Source of the DNA: Gemmatimonadota bacterium
GTDB taxonomy: Bacteria; Gemmatimonadota; Gemmatimonadetes; Longimicrobiales; Gaopeijiaceae
Direction: 5' to 3'
Length of the DNA: 64,000 nt
Assembly (NCBI GenBank): GCA_041390125.1
Contig: JAWKQN010000002.1
Location: 1-64,000, forward strand
A program made the position numbers and the translations under genes. Below, piece by piece: positions 8,793 through 18,432 of this stretch (position 1 is the first letter of the stretch; each line of letters starts with the position of its first letter). A model generated the notes under the pieces. That model was not told where the DNA came from. It worked only from the letters and a program-made list of their open reading frames with translations, and made no database searches.

Positions 8793-9722
8793 TCAGGGAG
8801 GGGTGAGCACCAGTCGGAACCCCAGGAACGGCCGCCGCGCGCCCGGATCGGCGCCTCCGCGAACCGCGGCGCGCACGTTGCGCGCGTCGTCCGCGAACGA
8901 CCCCCCGCGCATCACCCAGAGCGCGTCCTCGTCCGCCGTGGCGGTGTCGTCGGAGGGATCGAAGGGATAGGGCTGATACGGGCTGCGGGTCCATTCCCAG
9001 ACGTTCCCGCTCAGGTCCGCCAGACCGTCGTAGGGACAGGCCGGGCAGGGGTGGGTTCCCACCGGGCTGGGACCTCGACGTCCGAAGGTGGCGAAGGCGG
9101 TGTCGGGCGTGCTGCCCCACGGGTAGATGCGCCCGTCCGGTCCGCGCGCCGCCTTCTCCCACTGGGCCTCGCTGGGAAGCGTCAGCCGCCATCCCTCGTC
9201 GAGGCGGGCTCGCAGCGTTGCCGGGGTGGTGGCGCTGGCGCGCAGCTCCCCCTCCAGCCAGCGCGCGTACGCGAGCGCGTCCGGCCAGGACACGGACGTC
9301 ACGGGGTGATCGGGAGGGGCCTGGAGGGGCGTGGGGTCCGTGGCGCGATGTCCGGTGGCCTCCACGAAGGCCCGATACTGGGCCACGGTCACCTCGAACC
9401 GGCCGATCCAGAACGTGGGGAGGTCCACCACGCCCTGGGGTTCCTCCGGCGTCCACCGCTCGATGTCGTAGGACAGCCCGTCGGCGGTCGGGTCGCTCCC
9501 CATCCGGAAGGGTCCCGCGGGAATCTCCACGAAGCCCAGGGCGCCGTCCGCCGGAAGCATCCAGGCGTCGGCACGGAAGCGCGGATCGTCGAAGGACCCG
9601 CCGGGGGGGAGCGGGGCGCGCTCCGCCGCCGGGGCCTCGCGGGCGACCTCGAGGGAGATCCACACGGCGCCCACCAGCCCCAGCGCGGCCAGGGGGACGG
9701 CCCACCGCTGCGGGGCGCTCAT
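8793..9722 (-). CDS. SUMF1/FGE-fold protein lacking the catalytic cysteines
   Basis: A 309-residue membrane-anchored or exported protein (hydrophobic WAVPLAALGLVGAVWISLEV at the N-terminus). The SUMF1 core is clear: FVEIPAGPFRMGS, FWIGRFEVTVAQYRAFVE, HPVTSVSWPDALAYARWL, RLTLPSEAQWEKAAR, GLADLSGNVWEWT, VMRGGSF and FLGFRLV. True formylglycine-generating enzymes have a cysteine pair after GGS(W/Y); here the segment has none, so sulfatase activation is unlikely. The only nearby cysteines are in HPCPACPY. The fold is widely reused as a ligand- or partner-binding module. The ATG overlaps the stop of the RnfD-like gene (ATGA), so the two probably function together. Confidence 0.85.
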   Translation of the reverse strand: MSAPQRWAVPLAALGLVGAVWISLEVAREAPAAERAPLPPGGSFDDPRFRADAWMLPADGALGFVEIPAGPFRMGSDPTADGLSYDIERWTPEEPQGVVDLPTFWIGRFEVTVAQYRAFVEATGHRATDPTPLQAPPDHPVTSVSWPDALAYARWLEGELRASATTPATLRARLDEGWRLTLPSEAQWEKAARGPDGRIYPWGSTPDTAFATFGRRGPSPVGTHPCPACPYDGLADLSGNVWEWTRSPYQPYPFDPSDDTATADEDALWVMRGGSFADDARNVRAAVRGGADPGARRPFLGFRLVLTPP

Positions 9723-11320
9723 CCCGTGCTGGCCTGCCGCTCGCAGGCGAAGCCCCACTGGTGCCGGCAGGCGCGCTCGTACAGCTCGGGCTCCGGCATC
9801 TCCATCAGGTTGCGCCCGCCCTCGCGCAGGAGCAGGCGCAGGTCCAGCGTGCGCGGGGGGCTGCGCAGGAAGCGCGTGGGATCGACCAGGTTGAGGCAGG
9901 CGGCCTGGAAGCGCAGCTCGCAGGCGCGGGCGAAGAACCCCTGGGCGCGGGCTTCGTCCGCGGGCAGCAGGCGTCCTTCACGGTGGTGCGCGCCGAGCTC
10001 GTTGCAGGCCCAGGCGGAATTGTCCGCACAGTACGTCGCCTCCAACTGGAGCAGGCGGGCGCACGCGTTCGGGCGGCCTTCGCCGCACGCCGCTTCCCAG
10101 AAAGGCAGGCTGTCCCCGACGTGCCGTCCGTCGGTGCGTCCCAGCACCGTCATGGCGGCGAAGAAGACGGCCCAGACGGACATGAAGGCCAGATTGGCGC
10201 GCGCCGAAGCCCACGCGGCGGGTGCAGCGGACGGAGCGCCCGACCGCACGCGGCGGACCAGCCCGTCGATGCCGCGCACGCTGAGGTTGAGGAGCGGGAC
10301 GGCGAGCAGCTTGTCGTAGAAGGTGGGCACACCGAACGCGCCCAGCAGGGCGTAGAGCCCGAAGACGCTCACCCCGTAGAGGGCGCCGAACAACGCCTTC
10401 CCCGGCGCGGAGCGCGGGGACGTGGAGGGGTCGGTCACGAGCAGGTGCAGGCCCAGGAACACGGCCGCGGGGATCTCCGAATCCAGGAACCAGGGCACGC
10501 CGGTCAGGGCGGCGTAGCCGGCGCTCAATCCGAACAGCACGAGCGCGGCGGTCCCCGCGACGAGCGTGATGGAGAAGAACCACATCACGACCAGCCCCAG
10601 CGCGAACAGGAAGAGGTAGATGTGCGGCGCCAGCGTGAGCGTGGACGCGATCTCCTGGCCCCAGGTCAGCTCGGTGGTGCCGGTGGCGATCAGCACCAGC
10701 GAGAAGAGGCCGAGCGTGAACGCCGACGGATTGAAGATGTGGACGCGCTTCCCGTCCCGCTCCCAGCGCACGAATTCCTTGCCCAGGAAGCCGACGGCGA
10801 TCATCAGGAACTGCAGATAGAACCAGTCGTCGCGGAACCACAGGAACAGGTTGGTGCTGAGGATGATCGGGAAGGGCCCGAATCCGAGAGACGTCCGTTC
10901 CCGCCGCCACCATGACAGCAGGAGGTCGAAGGCGTAGGCGAAGAGGATCTGCCCCACCAGCAGCCAGGCGTGGGCGTAGACCGGTCGCCAGAACCAGCCC
11001 CAGTAGGCGTAGACGGCGATCTGCACGCCCGCCTGCAGCCAGTGCTGCCGGCGCAGGACCAGGTCGACGCCGCGCGAGCGCAGGGCCGGCCCGAGGCGGA
11101 GCGCCAGGCCGGCGTATCCGAGCAGGAGCGCCGCCGCGGCCCCGAAGAAGGACAGCGCCAGCCGCTCGTTGGCCTGGATCCGCGGTACGAACGCGACGGC
11201 GGCCAGCGCCAGGGCGAAGAGCGGCGGGAGCAGGAACGCCAGCGAACCGCGCGCGGGCGCCTCGACGGCGCTCGGAGAGCGGCGGGCGGTGCGGGCGCGG
11301 GAGCGTGCTGCGGAAGCCAT
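9719..11320 (-). CDS. RnfD/NqrB-like membrane protein with C-terminal Cys-rich Sel1/TPR-like repeats
   Basis: 533 residues with about 10 membrane segments (residues ~27-400). Within them are FNPSAF (196-201) and DPSTSPRSAPGK (297-308). Both match conserved loops of RnfD/NqrB, the flavin-carrying subunits of Na+-pumping NADH:quinone oxidoreductase and Rnf complexes. The remaining ~130 residues hold two or three helix-turn-helix repeats with regularly spaced cysteines (C412, C420, C431, C439, C467, C475), like Sel1/Hcp repeats. No other rnf or nqr genes are nearby. The usual covalent FMN site (a SGAT-like motif) was not seen, so redox activity is uncertain. The start at 11320 is chosen because the residues before it look non-coding; its ribosome site is weak. 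Confidence 0.7.
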   Translation of the reverse strand: MASAARSRARTARRSPSAVEAPARGSLAFLLPPLFALALAAVAFVPRIQANERLALSFFGAAAALLLGYAGLALRLGPALRSRGVDLVLRRQHWLQAGVQIAVYAYWGWFWRPVYAHAWLLVGQILFAYAFDLLLSWWRRERTSLGFGPFPIILSTNLFLWFRDDWFYLQFLMIAVGFLGKEFVRWERDGKRVHIFNPSAFTLGLFSLVLIATGTTELTWGQEIASTLTLAPHIYLFLFALGLVVMWFFSITLVAGTAALVLFGLSAGYAALTGVPWFLDSEIPAAVFLGLHLLVTDPSTSPRSAPGKALFGALYGVSVFGLYALLGAFGVPTFYDKLLAVPLLNLSVRGIDGLVRRVRSGAPSAAPAAWASARANLAFMSVWAVFFAAMTVLGRTDGRHVGDSLPFWEAACGEGRPNACARLLQLEATYCADNSAWACNELGAHHREGRLLPADEARAQGFFARACELRFQAACLNLVDPTRFLRSPPRTLDLRLLLREGGRNLMEMPEPELYERACRHQWGFACERQASTG

Positions 11321-11450
11321 CGCCTGGATCGGGAGCGGGTGCGGGTGGGCCGAGCGGGGCCCGTCGCGCCGATGGTAATGGGAGGGGCGGCGTCGGGGGA
11401 AGCGGGACCGCGGGCGCGAGCGCAGCGCCACCCCAACGCGCGGGCCGGGT

Positions 11451-14165
11451 CTACCCGACCTCGCCCACCAGCAGCGCGACGGGGAGCTCGGACAACAGCG
11501 CGCCGACGGACAGCGCGGCGCGCTCCTGCGGGTCTCCCTCGACGACCGTGTGGACGGCTCCGTCCAGCAGATTGCGCCAGCGCCGCGGGGCGTGGTCCGG
11601 CAGGGGAAGGTGCGTTCCGTCCCACACGTCGTCCCCCAGCGGCGCGCGCGGGCGCGCCGTCAGCGCCGTGGTCCACCGGGGAACCAGCGCCAGGGCCCAC
11701 GCGTCGTCCAGGATCCGCGCAAAGGCCAGGGCATGCCGCGCCCGGGATCCCTCCGCCGGCAGCGGCAGGTAGCTTCCCTCCAGCAGGAGACGCCCGTGCT
11801 GGCGACGCGCGGCCAGCGTGCGGGCCAGGACCTGCGTCTTCACGTGCCCGTCCGGCCAGCGCGCGAGCAGCGTCGCCGGCGCTTCGCGCTCCGCGGCCGT
11901 CAGAGCCGCGTCGCGGGCGTCGTAGTCGAGCGGGCGTCGATTGTCCGGGTCGACCAGGCTGAGGTCCCAGAGCTCGGTCCCGCGGTACACGTCCGGCACA
12001 CCGGGAGCGGCCGCGCGCAGCACGAGCTGCGTCAAGGAGTTCAGGGCGCCATGGAAGGCCACGTCGGCCGCCAGCGCCTCGAACTCCGCACGGAAGCCCC
12101 CCGATGCGCGCCGCGGGTCCAGCAGGGCGCGGGCGAACCGCTGCACCGCGGCCTCGTGCTCCGGGTCGGGGTCGCGCCATGCGGTATTGACCTTGGCTTC
12201 GCGCAGCGCCTTGAGGAGATACGCGTCCATGCGTTCCAGGAACTCCGGACCCGCCGGGCCCTCCGCCGGCCAGGCGCCCAGCAGCGTCTGGTAGATCAGC
12301 CATTCCTCACTGGCATCGGGAGCGCCCTCCGTGCGCAGGTGGGCGTGGGCGCGTGTCCAGCGCTCCACCGCCGCCTCCCACCGGGGCGCGATCTCGCTCA
12401 GCACCGCGAGCCGGGCGCGCACGTCCTCGGCTCGTTTGGTGTCGTGCGTGGACGTCGCGTTCGCCGTGCCGGGCCACGAGCGACGGCGCTCGGCGCAGAA
12501 GGCGTGGAAGGTCGCGGTCGCATTCGCTCCGTCGGAGTGGGCGGCGAGGGGAGCCGGCTCGTCGCCCACCTCGGCCAGGGCGGCGAGCGGGACGTAGAGA
12601 TAGAAGGCGGTGTCCTCCACGGCCTTGGCCATGACTGCGCCGGAGAGCTGCTGCCAGTCGAGCACCCAGTCCGTCCAGGCCTCGGCCGCCGCCTCGCCGA
12701 GGAGTCCTGCGCGCAGATGCGTCTCGGCACCGGCCGGCAGCGTAGCCGCGGAGCCGGCGGCGGCGAGTGCGGCGTCCACCCGACGCCGGTCCGCTCCGGT
12801 CAGCGGCAGGGAGGTCGCGTAGGTGCGGTAGACCGGGAGGTGGGCGGTCAGCTCGATCACGGCCTCGGTGGCTTCGGCCTCGTCCAGGCGGGCGCCGTCC
12901 GGCGCGGTGGGCAGGCTGCGCGCCAGGCGACCGACCTCGAAGGCGAAGAGCGCCCGCGCCACGTGGCGCTTGGTGACGACCGTGACCGAGTCGAAGTCCA
13001 GCGGCAGCCCGGTGCGGAGCGCGTAGGCGCGGACGAGCCGGGCGAAGCCCTCGGGACGGACGAACAGCCGTCCGGCCGCGGCCAGGAAGTCGTATCCGGT
13101 GGTGCCGTCCACCGGCCAGCTCGCGGGCAGGCGCTCTCCGGGAGCCAGGATCTTCTCGACCAGGATCCGGCGCGGTCCGCCCGCGCGCTCGCGCACGAAC
13201 GCGGCGAGCCGGTCGAGGTATCCGGCTGGATCACGCAGGCCGTCGACATGGTCGATGCGCACGGCGTCGACGACTCCGCGCTCCAGCAGGTCGCCCACCA
13301 GCGCATGGGTCGTGGCGAAGACCGCGGGATCCTCGACCCGCACGCCCACCAGGCCGGTGATGTCGAAGAAGCGGCGGTACCCGAGGCCTTCGCCCGTGCG
13401 TCGCCAGGAGACGAGGCGGTGGGGCTGCATCCGCACCAGCGCCAGGACGCGCTCCGGATCGCGAGCCGGGAGCGAGTCCAGCCACGAATGCAGCGCGCCT
13501 GCGAAGGCGGGCTCGGCGTCCAGACGCTCGCGCAGATGACGCTGGAGGGCGCGCGCGGCCGCGATGTCGGCTTCGTCCACGGCGTCGCAGCGTGCCCGGA
13601 GATCCTGGAGCGGGTCGTCGGCGCCGCGCAGGGCCAGCGCCCACGACGCCGGCGTCAGCGGCACCCGGTGCTCATGATGACGGAAGGCCAGCATGTGCTC
13701 GTGGATCCCGAGCTGGAGCTGGCCCGCGCCCACCACGTCCTCGAGCGCGCTCCCGAGCACCGGGAGGGTGATCGGCTCGTCGCGGGTCCCGGGGCAGGTG
13801 AGGGCGAACATGCGCGCATGCGGAGAGGCCGCTCCGAAGGTCAGGACGTCCCACCACCACGGGTTGTCGGCGTGGGCGGCCATGTGGTTGGGGACCAGGT
13901 CCAGCACGATGCCCATCCCGCGCTCGTGGGCGTCGGCCGCGAGCGACTCCAGGCCGCTCCTGCCGCCCAGCGCGGCGCGCACCCGCGTGGGATCGACCAC
14001 GTCGTAGCCATGCTCGCTGCCGGGGACGGACTCGAACACAGGGGACAGGTACAGCGCTCCCACGCCCAGACGCTCCAGGGCGTCCAGGTGCGCGCGCATG
14101 TGCGCGAAGTCCCGCTCCGGCGTGAGCTGCAGCCGGTAGGTGGAACGGAACGGAGCCGGGATCAC
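11451..14165 (-). CDS. treY: maltooligosyl trehalose synthase
   Basis: A 904-residue GH13_26 enzyme. It isomerises the reducing-end alpha-1,4 bond of a malto-oligosaccharide to alpha,alpha-1,1, making maltooligosyl trehalose for TreZ. Visible motifs are STYRLQLTP, DVVDPTRV, GIVLDLVPNHMA (about 85-96), FFDITGLVGVRVEDP, VRIDHVDGL with nucleophile D305, ILVEKIL with acid/base E337, and STHDTKRAEDVR. Length is in the upper part of the family range. The GTG start overlaps the stop of the GH57 gene (GTGA). It is the last gene of the seven-gene trehalose/glucan operon. Its partner treZ is two genes upstream. Confidence 0.95.
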   Translation of the reverse strand: MIPAPFRSTYRLQLTPERDFAHMRAHLDALERLGVGALYLSPVFESVPGSEHGYDVVDPTRVRAALGGRSGLESLAADAHERGMGIVLDLVPNHMAAHADNPWWWDVLTFGAASPHARMFALTCPGTRDEPITLPVLGSALEDVVGAGQLQLGIHEHMLAFRHHEHRVPLTPASWALALRGADDPLQDLRARCDAVDEADIAAARALQRHLRERLDAEPAFAGALHSWLDSLPARDPERVLALVRMQPHRLVSWRRTGEGLGYRRFFDITGLVGVRVEDPAVFATTHALVGDLLERGVVDAVRIDHVDGLRDPAGYLDRLAAFVRERAGGPRRILVEKILAPGERLPASWPVDGTTGYDFLAAAGRLFVRPEGFARLVRAYALRTGLPLDFDSVTVVTKRHVARALFAFEVGRLARSLPTAPDGARLDEAEATEAVIELTAHLPVYRTYATSLPLTGADRRRVDAALAAAGSAATLPAGAETHLRAGLLGEAAAEAWTDWVLDWQQLSGAVMAKAVEDTAFYLYVPLAALAEVGDEPAPLAAHSDGANATATFHAFCAERRRSWPGTANATSTHDTKRAEDVRARLAVLSEIAPRWEAAVERWTRAHAHLRTEGAPDASEEWLIYQTLLGAWPAEGPAGPEFLERMDAYLLKALREAKVNTAWRDPDPEHEAAVQRFARALLDPRRASGGFRAEFEALAADVAFHGALNSLTQLVLRAAAPGVPDVYRGTELWDLSLVDPDNRRPLDYDARDAALTAAEREAPATLLARWPDGHVKTQVLARTLAARRQHGRLLLEGSYLPLPAEGSRARHALAFARILDDAWALALVPRWTTALTARPRAPLGDDVWDGTHLPLPDHAPRRWRNLLDGAVHTVVEGDPQERAALSVGALLSELPVALLVGEVG

Positions 14166-16567
14166 GGCACTGCGACGCGCAGCGCCGCCCCCAGCGCCCG
14201 CAGACGCTCGCGCCGTTCCCCTCCACCGTTGTCGAGATCCCCCGCATCCACGGACCGGATCAGCCCGTGGAAGACGTTCTGCGCCTCCCACAGATCCACG
14301 TCGAACGGCAGCGTCCGGGCCAGCCCTGCGGCCGAGAGGGCGGCGGCGAGGCGCGCCGGGTCGTCCGGAGACGCGGCCACCTCCTGCACGTGTGCGAGCA
14401 CGGCCGCGCGGGCGGCGTGGGCCACGGGCGCCTCCGCCAGCTCCGCGCCCACCTGCTCGGCCTCCCGCACCAGGTCGGTGGCCACGTCCAGATCGACCGC
14501 CGGCGGATGCAAGGCGGAGCGCAGGCGCTGGGCCAGCACCTGCTCCGCCAGACGCTGCAGACCCGGCGGCAGGGGCGCGTCCAGCTCCACGAGGAAGCGC
14601 AGCACCACGCTGTGCTCCTCATAGACCCGTTCCAGCGCATCGGTGGAGCGCTCGAGCGCGGGTCCCAGGAGCCGGTCCAGCACCCGGAGCTGCTCGTCAC
14701 GGAACAGTGAGCGCAGGGAGTGGATCCCGGCCGAGAAGTGCTCGTCCAGCGTGCGCACGATGGAGGGAAGGTCTCCGGCGTCGAACGCGTCGCGCAGGGT
14801 GGACGTGAGTTCCTGGTACTCCTGCTCTCCCCGGAACGGGCGCACACCGCCGACCAGGTTCTGGTCGCCCAGGTGCAGCACGCCCGACGTGAACCGACCC
14901 CTGCGGCCGGTGATGGCGGAGCGGACCAGGGAGCGCCCGTACGCGAGTCGCGTGCGGCCGGACTCGACCACGTGGCCGTCTTCGACGTCCACACGGTACC
15001 CGTAGACCTCCTCGGAGCCGGGCTCGAACAGCGAGATCACGGCATGGTGGGCCGCGACCTTGGACAGCTCCACCCGGGCCCGTCCCACCGTGCGCTGATA
15101 GACCGTGCGGCCGTCCCCCCACCGGGGCAGGTTGCTGGGCGCGGCGGCCAGGTCTTCCAGGAACTCCGTCTCCACGTCCACGTCGAAGAGCAGCCCGGCC
15201 AGCTCGACCACCCTCCCCGCGTACTGCAGCACCTGGGCGGTCTCGAGGTCGGAGATCTCGTCGAAGAACCACCCGCAACTGGTGTACATGAGCATGGCGT
15301 GGCGTTGCAGCTCCATCAGCTCCAGGGCCCGCACGCGCTCCTCGCCCTCCGGGGCCCGGCCGGCGTGCGCTGCGAAGAAGCGCTCCAGGCTCGCTTCCCC
15401 CCGGTCCAGCACGACGTCGATGTAGCCGTCGCGCGCGGCCCAGGGGTCGTCGAAGATCTCCGCGGCCGCGCGCTCCCAGAGCGGTCGTACCCGGTCGCGC
15501 AGGCCGTCGAGCGCCGCACGCAGCGGGCCGCGCCACTCCTGGGTCCAGTTGGGCCCGCGGCCGGCGCGGCAGCCGCAGTCGGAGCGCCAGCGCTCCACGC
15601 CGTGGACGCAGCTCCACGAGCTGCCGTCGTGGATCTCGGCCCGCCATTCGGCCGGATGCCGCTCCAGATAGGCACCATAGTTGATCAGCTCCACCTCGGG
15701 ATCGCGCTCGATCCGCTCCAGGGCCCAGGAAAGCGCCATCTCGCCGTGTCGATGGTGGTGACCGAACGTCTCGCCGTCGGTTGCGATGTGGACCAGCGCC
15801 GAAGGCCGGTCGTGCGCCTCGAGGGGAGCCAGGAGTCGATCGGCGAACGCGTCGCCGGACCGCAGCATGCCGTCGAACGCGACAGCCTGGGACAGCGGTC
15901 CGTCATAGAAGAAGACCGTGAGGGAGCGTCCGGACGGCAGCTCCACCCGGTAGGGCCGGCTGGGGTCGATCGTGGACTCGTCCACGTCCGTCCATTCCTC
16001 GGCGTCGGGTGCCCGCACGGCGCGCGCCTGCCGGGGCGCCAGGATGGTGAACGCCAGTCCTTCGGCCGCCAGCGCCTCGAGGGTGGCCGTGTCGGCGGCC
16101 GTCTCGGGCAGCCACATCCCCTCCGGCCGCCGACCGAAGCGATGTTCGAAGTCGCGGATGCCCCAGCGAACCTGCGTGGTGAGATCCCGCGCGTCGGCGA
16201 GCGGCAGGATGATGTGGTTGTACCCCTGCGCCAGCGCGTTGCCGTGTCCCGCGAATCGCTCACGGCTCTCGCGGTCGGCCTGGAGGATGGCCTGATAGGT
16301 GCCCGGATCGCGTGCTTCCATCCACGCCAGCAGCGTGGGTCCGAAGTTGAAGCTGATCCGGGCGTAGTTGTTGACGATCTCGGTGATGCGGCCGTCCCCG
16401 TCCAGGATGCGCGACCACGCGTTCGGCGCGTAGCACTCGACCGCGATGCGCTCGTTCCAGTCGTGATACGGAGCGGCGGTCTCCTGGGGCTCGATGGCCT
16501 CCAGCCACGGGTTCTCGCGGGGGGGTTGGTAGAAATGCCCGTGGATACAAACGAACCCCCGACTCAT
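14162..16567 (-). CDS. GH57-like glycoside hydrolase, DUF3536 type
   Basis: 801 residues. The N-terminal half is a GH57-type barrel: FVCIHGHFYQPPRENPW at the start, NFGPTLLAWME, YNHIILPLADARD, GIRDFEHRFGRRPEGMWLPETA (with the expected catalytic-nucleophile position) and HIATDGETFGHHHRHGE. The C-terminal half is the all-helical DUF3536 region. GH57 enzymes act on alpha-glucans (amylase, branching, debranching). The exact activity of the DUF3536 group is not established to my knowledge. Its place between treZ and treY, with 4-nt overlaps on both sides, implies work on the same glucan pool, perhaps generating the chain ends TreY uses. AGGAGG precedes the ATG. Confidence 0.9.
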   Translation of the reverse strand: MSRGFVCIHGHFYQPPRENPWLEAIEPQETAAPYHDWNERIAVECYAPNAWSRILDGDGRITEIVNNYARISFNFGPTLLAWMEARDPGTYQAILQADRESRERFAGHGNALAQGYNHIILPLADARDLTTQVRWGIRDFEHRFGRRPEGMWLPETAADTATLEALAAEGLAFTILAPRQARAVRAPDAEEWTDVDESTIDPSRPYRVELPSGRSLTVFFYDGPLSQAVAFDGMLRSGDAFADRLLAPLEAHDRPSALVHIATDGETFGHHHRHGEMALSWALERIERDPEVELINYGAYLERHPAEWRAEIHDGSSWSCVHGVERWRSDCGCRAGRGPNWTQEWRGPLRAALDGLRDRVRPLWERAAAEIFDDPWAARDGYIDVVLDRGEASLERFFAAHAGRAPEGEERVRALELMELQRHAMLMYTSCGWFFDEISDLETAQVLQYAGRVVELAGLLFDVDVETEFLEDLAAAPSNLPRWGDGRTVYQRTVGRARVELSKVAAHHAVISLFEPGSEEVYGYRVDVEDGHVVESGRTRLAYGRSLVRSAITGRRGRFTSGVLHLGDQNLVGGVRPFRGEQEYQELTSTLRDAFDAGDLPSIVRTLDEHFSAGIHSLRSLFRDEQLRVLDRLLGPALERSTDALERVYEEHSVVLRFLVELDAPLPPGLQRLAEQVLAQRLRSALHPPAVDLDVATDLVREAEQVGAELAEAPVAHAARAAVLAHVQEVAASPDDPARLAAALSAAGLARTLPFDVDLWEAQNVFHGLIRSVDAGDLDNGGGERRERLRALGAALRVAVP

Positions 16568-18432
16568 GAATCCTCCTCGATGTACAAGACGGCCGAGCGC
16601 CGTCGCAGATCCACGTGCATCTCCCCCTCCAGGCGCTCGGGCGCCCTGCTTCCCGGTCCTCTCCACCGCTCCGCCGCCGTGTCGAGCCGTCGGCGCCAGG
16701 TTCCGTCCGGGACCGTGACGGGCACGGCGGCGGCCTCCCGTCCGAAGTGGAGCAGCAGGAGCGTCGGACGTCGGCCGCTCCGGTGCCGCAGCGCGATCGT
16801 GTCGGCTCCGATGCGCGCCACGTCCGGCGGCTCCGCGTCGGCCCGTGCGCCGCTGTTCCAGCGCGCGCTGCGTAACGCCAGCAGCGTGCGATACAACGTG
16901 AGCAGGGTGCGATGGGGCTCGTCCTGCGCCCGCTCCGGAACGATCCGCGCCGACTCGAAGGTCGCCGGCGCGGCCGGATCGGGGATCTCGCCCGCCCAGC
17001 GGAACCCAGCGAACTCGCGGGCGCGGCCTTCGCGCACGGCTTCCACGAGGGCCGGATCCGAATGATCGATGAAATACGGAAACGGGTGCGTCTCGCCCCA
17101 TTCCTCCCCCATGAACAGCAACGGCAGGAAGGGCGAAAGCAGGATGGTGGCTGCCGCCAGCTTCACACCCTCCAGGTCGGTGAGGTGGATGAGCCGTTCG
17201 CCACGTGCGCGGTTCCCCACCTGGTCGTGATTCTGGCCGTAGACGACGAAGCGTGAGGGAGCGACCGACCGAGGGACCCGCCCGTGCCGACGACCCCGGT
17301 GCGGCGAGCGCTGACCCGTGTACGAGTAGCCGGTGCGCAACGCACGCTCGAGCTGCTCGATGCCGCCGAAGTCCTCGTAGTAGCCCGACTCCTCCCCTGT
17401 CAGCAGGGCATGGACGGAGTGGTGCAGGTCGTCGCTCCACTGCGCGTCGAGGCCGTACCCGCCGAGCCGGGGAGCTTCCACCAGGGTGGGGTCGTTCGCG
17501 TCGCTCTCGGCCACGACGTGCAGGGTCCGTCCCGACTCCTGCCCCAACGCATGCACCCGTTCCGCGAGCTCCTGCAGGAACGGGCGGGCCGACCGATCCA
17601 GGATCGCATGCACCGCATCCAGGCGAAGGCCGTCGAGATGGCAGTCGCCCAGCCACCAGAGCGCGCTCTCGATGAAGTAGCGGCGGACCTCGTCGCTGTG
17701 CGCGCCGTCGAAGTTGAGGGCGTCGCCCCAGGGCGTGCGGTAGCGGTCGGTGAAATAGGGGCCGAAGCGGCCCAGCACGTTGCCTTCGGGTCCGAGGTGG
17801 TTGTAGACCACGTCCAGGAAGACGGCGAGTCCACGTGCGTGGGCGGCGTCCACCAGGCGGCGCAGCCCGTCGGGGCCGCCGTAGGTGTTCTGGGCCGCCC
17901 AGGGGAAGACGCCGTCGTAGCCCCAGTTGCGGGCGCCCGGGAACTGGGCGACGGGCATGAGCTGGAGCGCGGTCACGCCCAGGTCCACCAACGCGTCCAG
18001 GCGCTGGATCAAGCCGTCGAAGGTCCCGGCGGTCGTGCACGTACCGACGTGAACCTCGTAGAAGACGAGCTCCTCCAGCCGCCGTCCCCGCCACGCCTGA
18101 TCCGTCCAGGGGAAGGCCCGCGCCACGACTTCGGACGGACCCCATATGCCCTGGGGCTGGCACCGCGAGGCGGGGTCGGGCAGGGGAGGACCGTCGTCGA
18201 GCAACACCATGTAGCGCGTCCCGCTCCCGACCTCGGGGGCGAAGGCGGTATGGTGACCGTGCTCGGCGGGCTCCAGCTCGACGTCGCGCTCCGGCTCGTA
18301 CAGGCGGACGCGCACGCGCTTCGCGTCGGGCGCCCACACCGTGAAGGTGGTCCCGCCCTGCGGCTGCGTGAGGGCGCCCAGACCGCGGTCGAGGGGTGCG
18401 CCCTCGGCGGCCCCGGACGTGCGGGACGTCAT
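16564..18432 (-). CDS. treZ: malto-oligosyltrehalose trehalohydrolase
   Basis: A 622-residue GH13_10 enzyme that releases free trehalose from the maltooligosyl trehalose made by TreY. It has an N-terminal E-set domain (TFTVWAPDAKRVRVRL), then the barrel: YEVHVGTCTTAGTFDG, VTALQLMPVAQFPGARNWGY, FLDVVYNHLGPEGN, HLDGLRLDAVHAI with nucleophile D272, HVVAESDAND with acid/base E309, and VVYGQNHDQVGNRARGERL. The C-terminal beta domain ends about residue 615. Length is typical. The ATG overlaps the glgB stop and its own stop overlaps the GH57 start. Confidence 0.96.
   Translation of the reverse strand: MTSRTSGAAEGAPLDRGLGALTQPQGGTTFTVWAPDAKRVRVRLYEPERDVELEPAEHGHHTAFAPEVGSGTRYMVLLDDGPPLPDPASRCQPQGIWGPSEVVARAFPWTDQAWRGRRLEELVFYEVHVGTCTTAGTFDGLIQRLDALVDLGVTALQLMPVAQFPGARNWGYDGVFPWAAQNTYGGPDGLRRLVDAAHARGLAVFLDVVYNHLGPEGNVLGRFGPYFTDRYRTPWGDALNFDGAHSDEVRRYFIESALWWLGDCHLDGLRLDAVHAILDRSARPFLQELAERVHALGQESGRTLHVVAESDANDPTLVEAPRLGGYGLDAQWSDDLHHSVHALLTGEESGYYEDFGGIEQLERALRTGYSYTGQRSPHRGRRHGRVPRSVAPSRFVVYGQNHDQVGNRARGERLIHLTDLEGVKLAAATILLSPFLPLLFMGEEWGETHPFPYFIDHSDPALVEAVREGRAREFAGFRWAGEIPDPAAPATFESARIVPERAQDEPHRTLLTLYRTLLALRSARWNSGARADAEPPDVARIGADTIALRHRSGRRPTLLLLHFGREAAAVPVTVPDGTWRRRLDTAAERWRGPGSRAPERLEGEMHVDLRRRSAVLYIEEDS

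Noticed and set aside
8793..9722. Annotation of the SUMF1 protein as formylglycine-generating enzyme (sulfatase activator)
   Set aside because: The segment after the conserved GGSF has no cysteine, so the known catalytic pair is missing, and no sulfatase gene is in the window.
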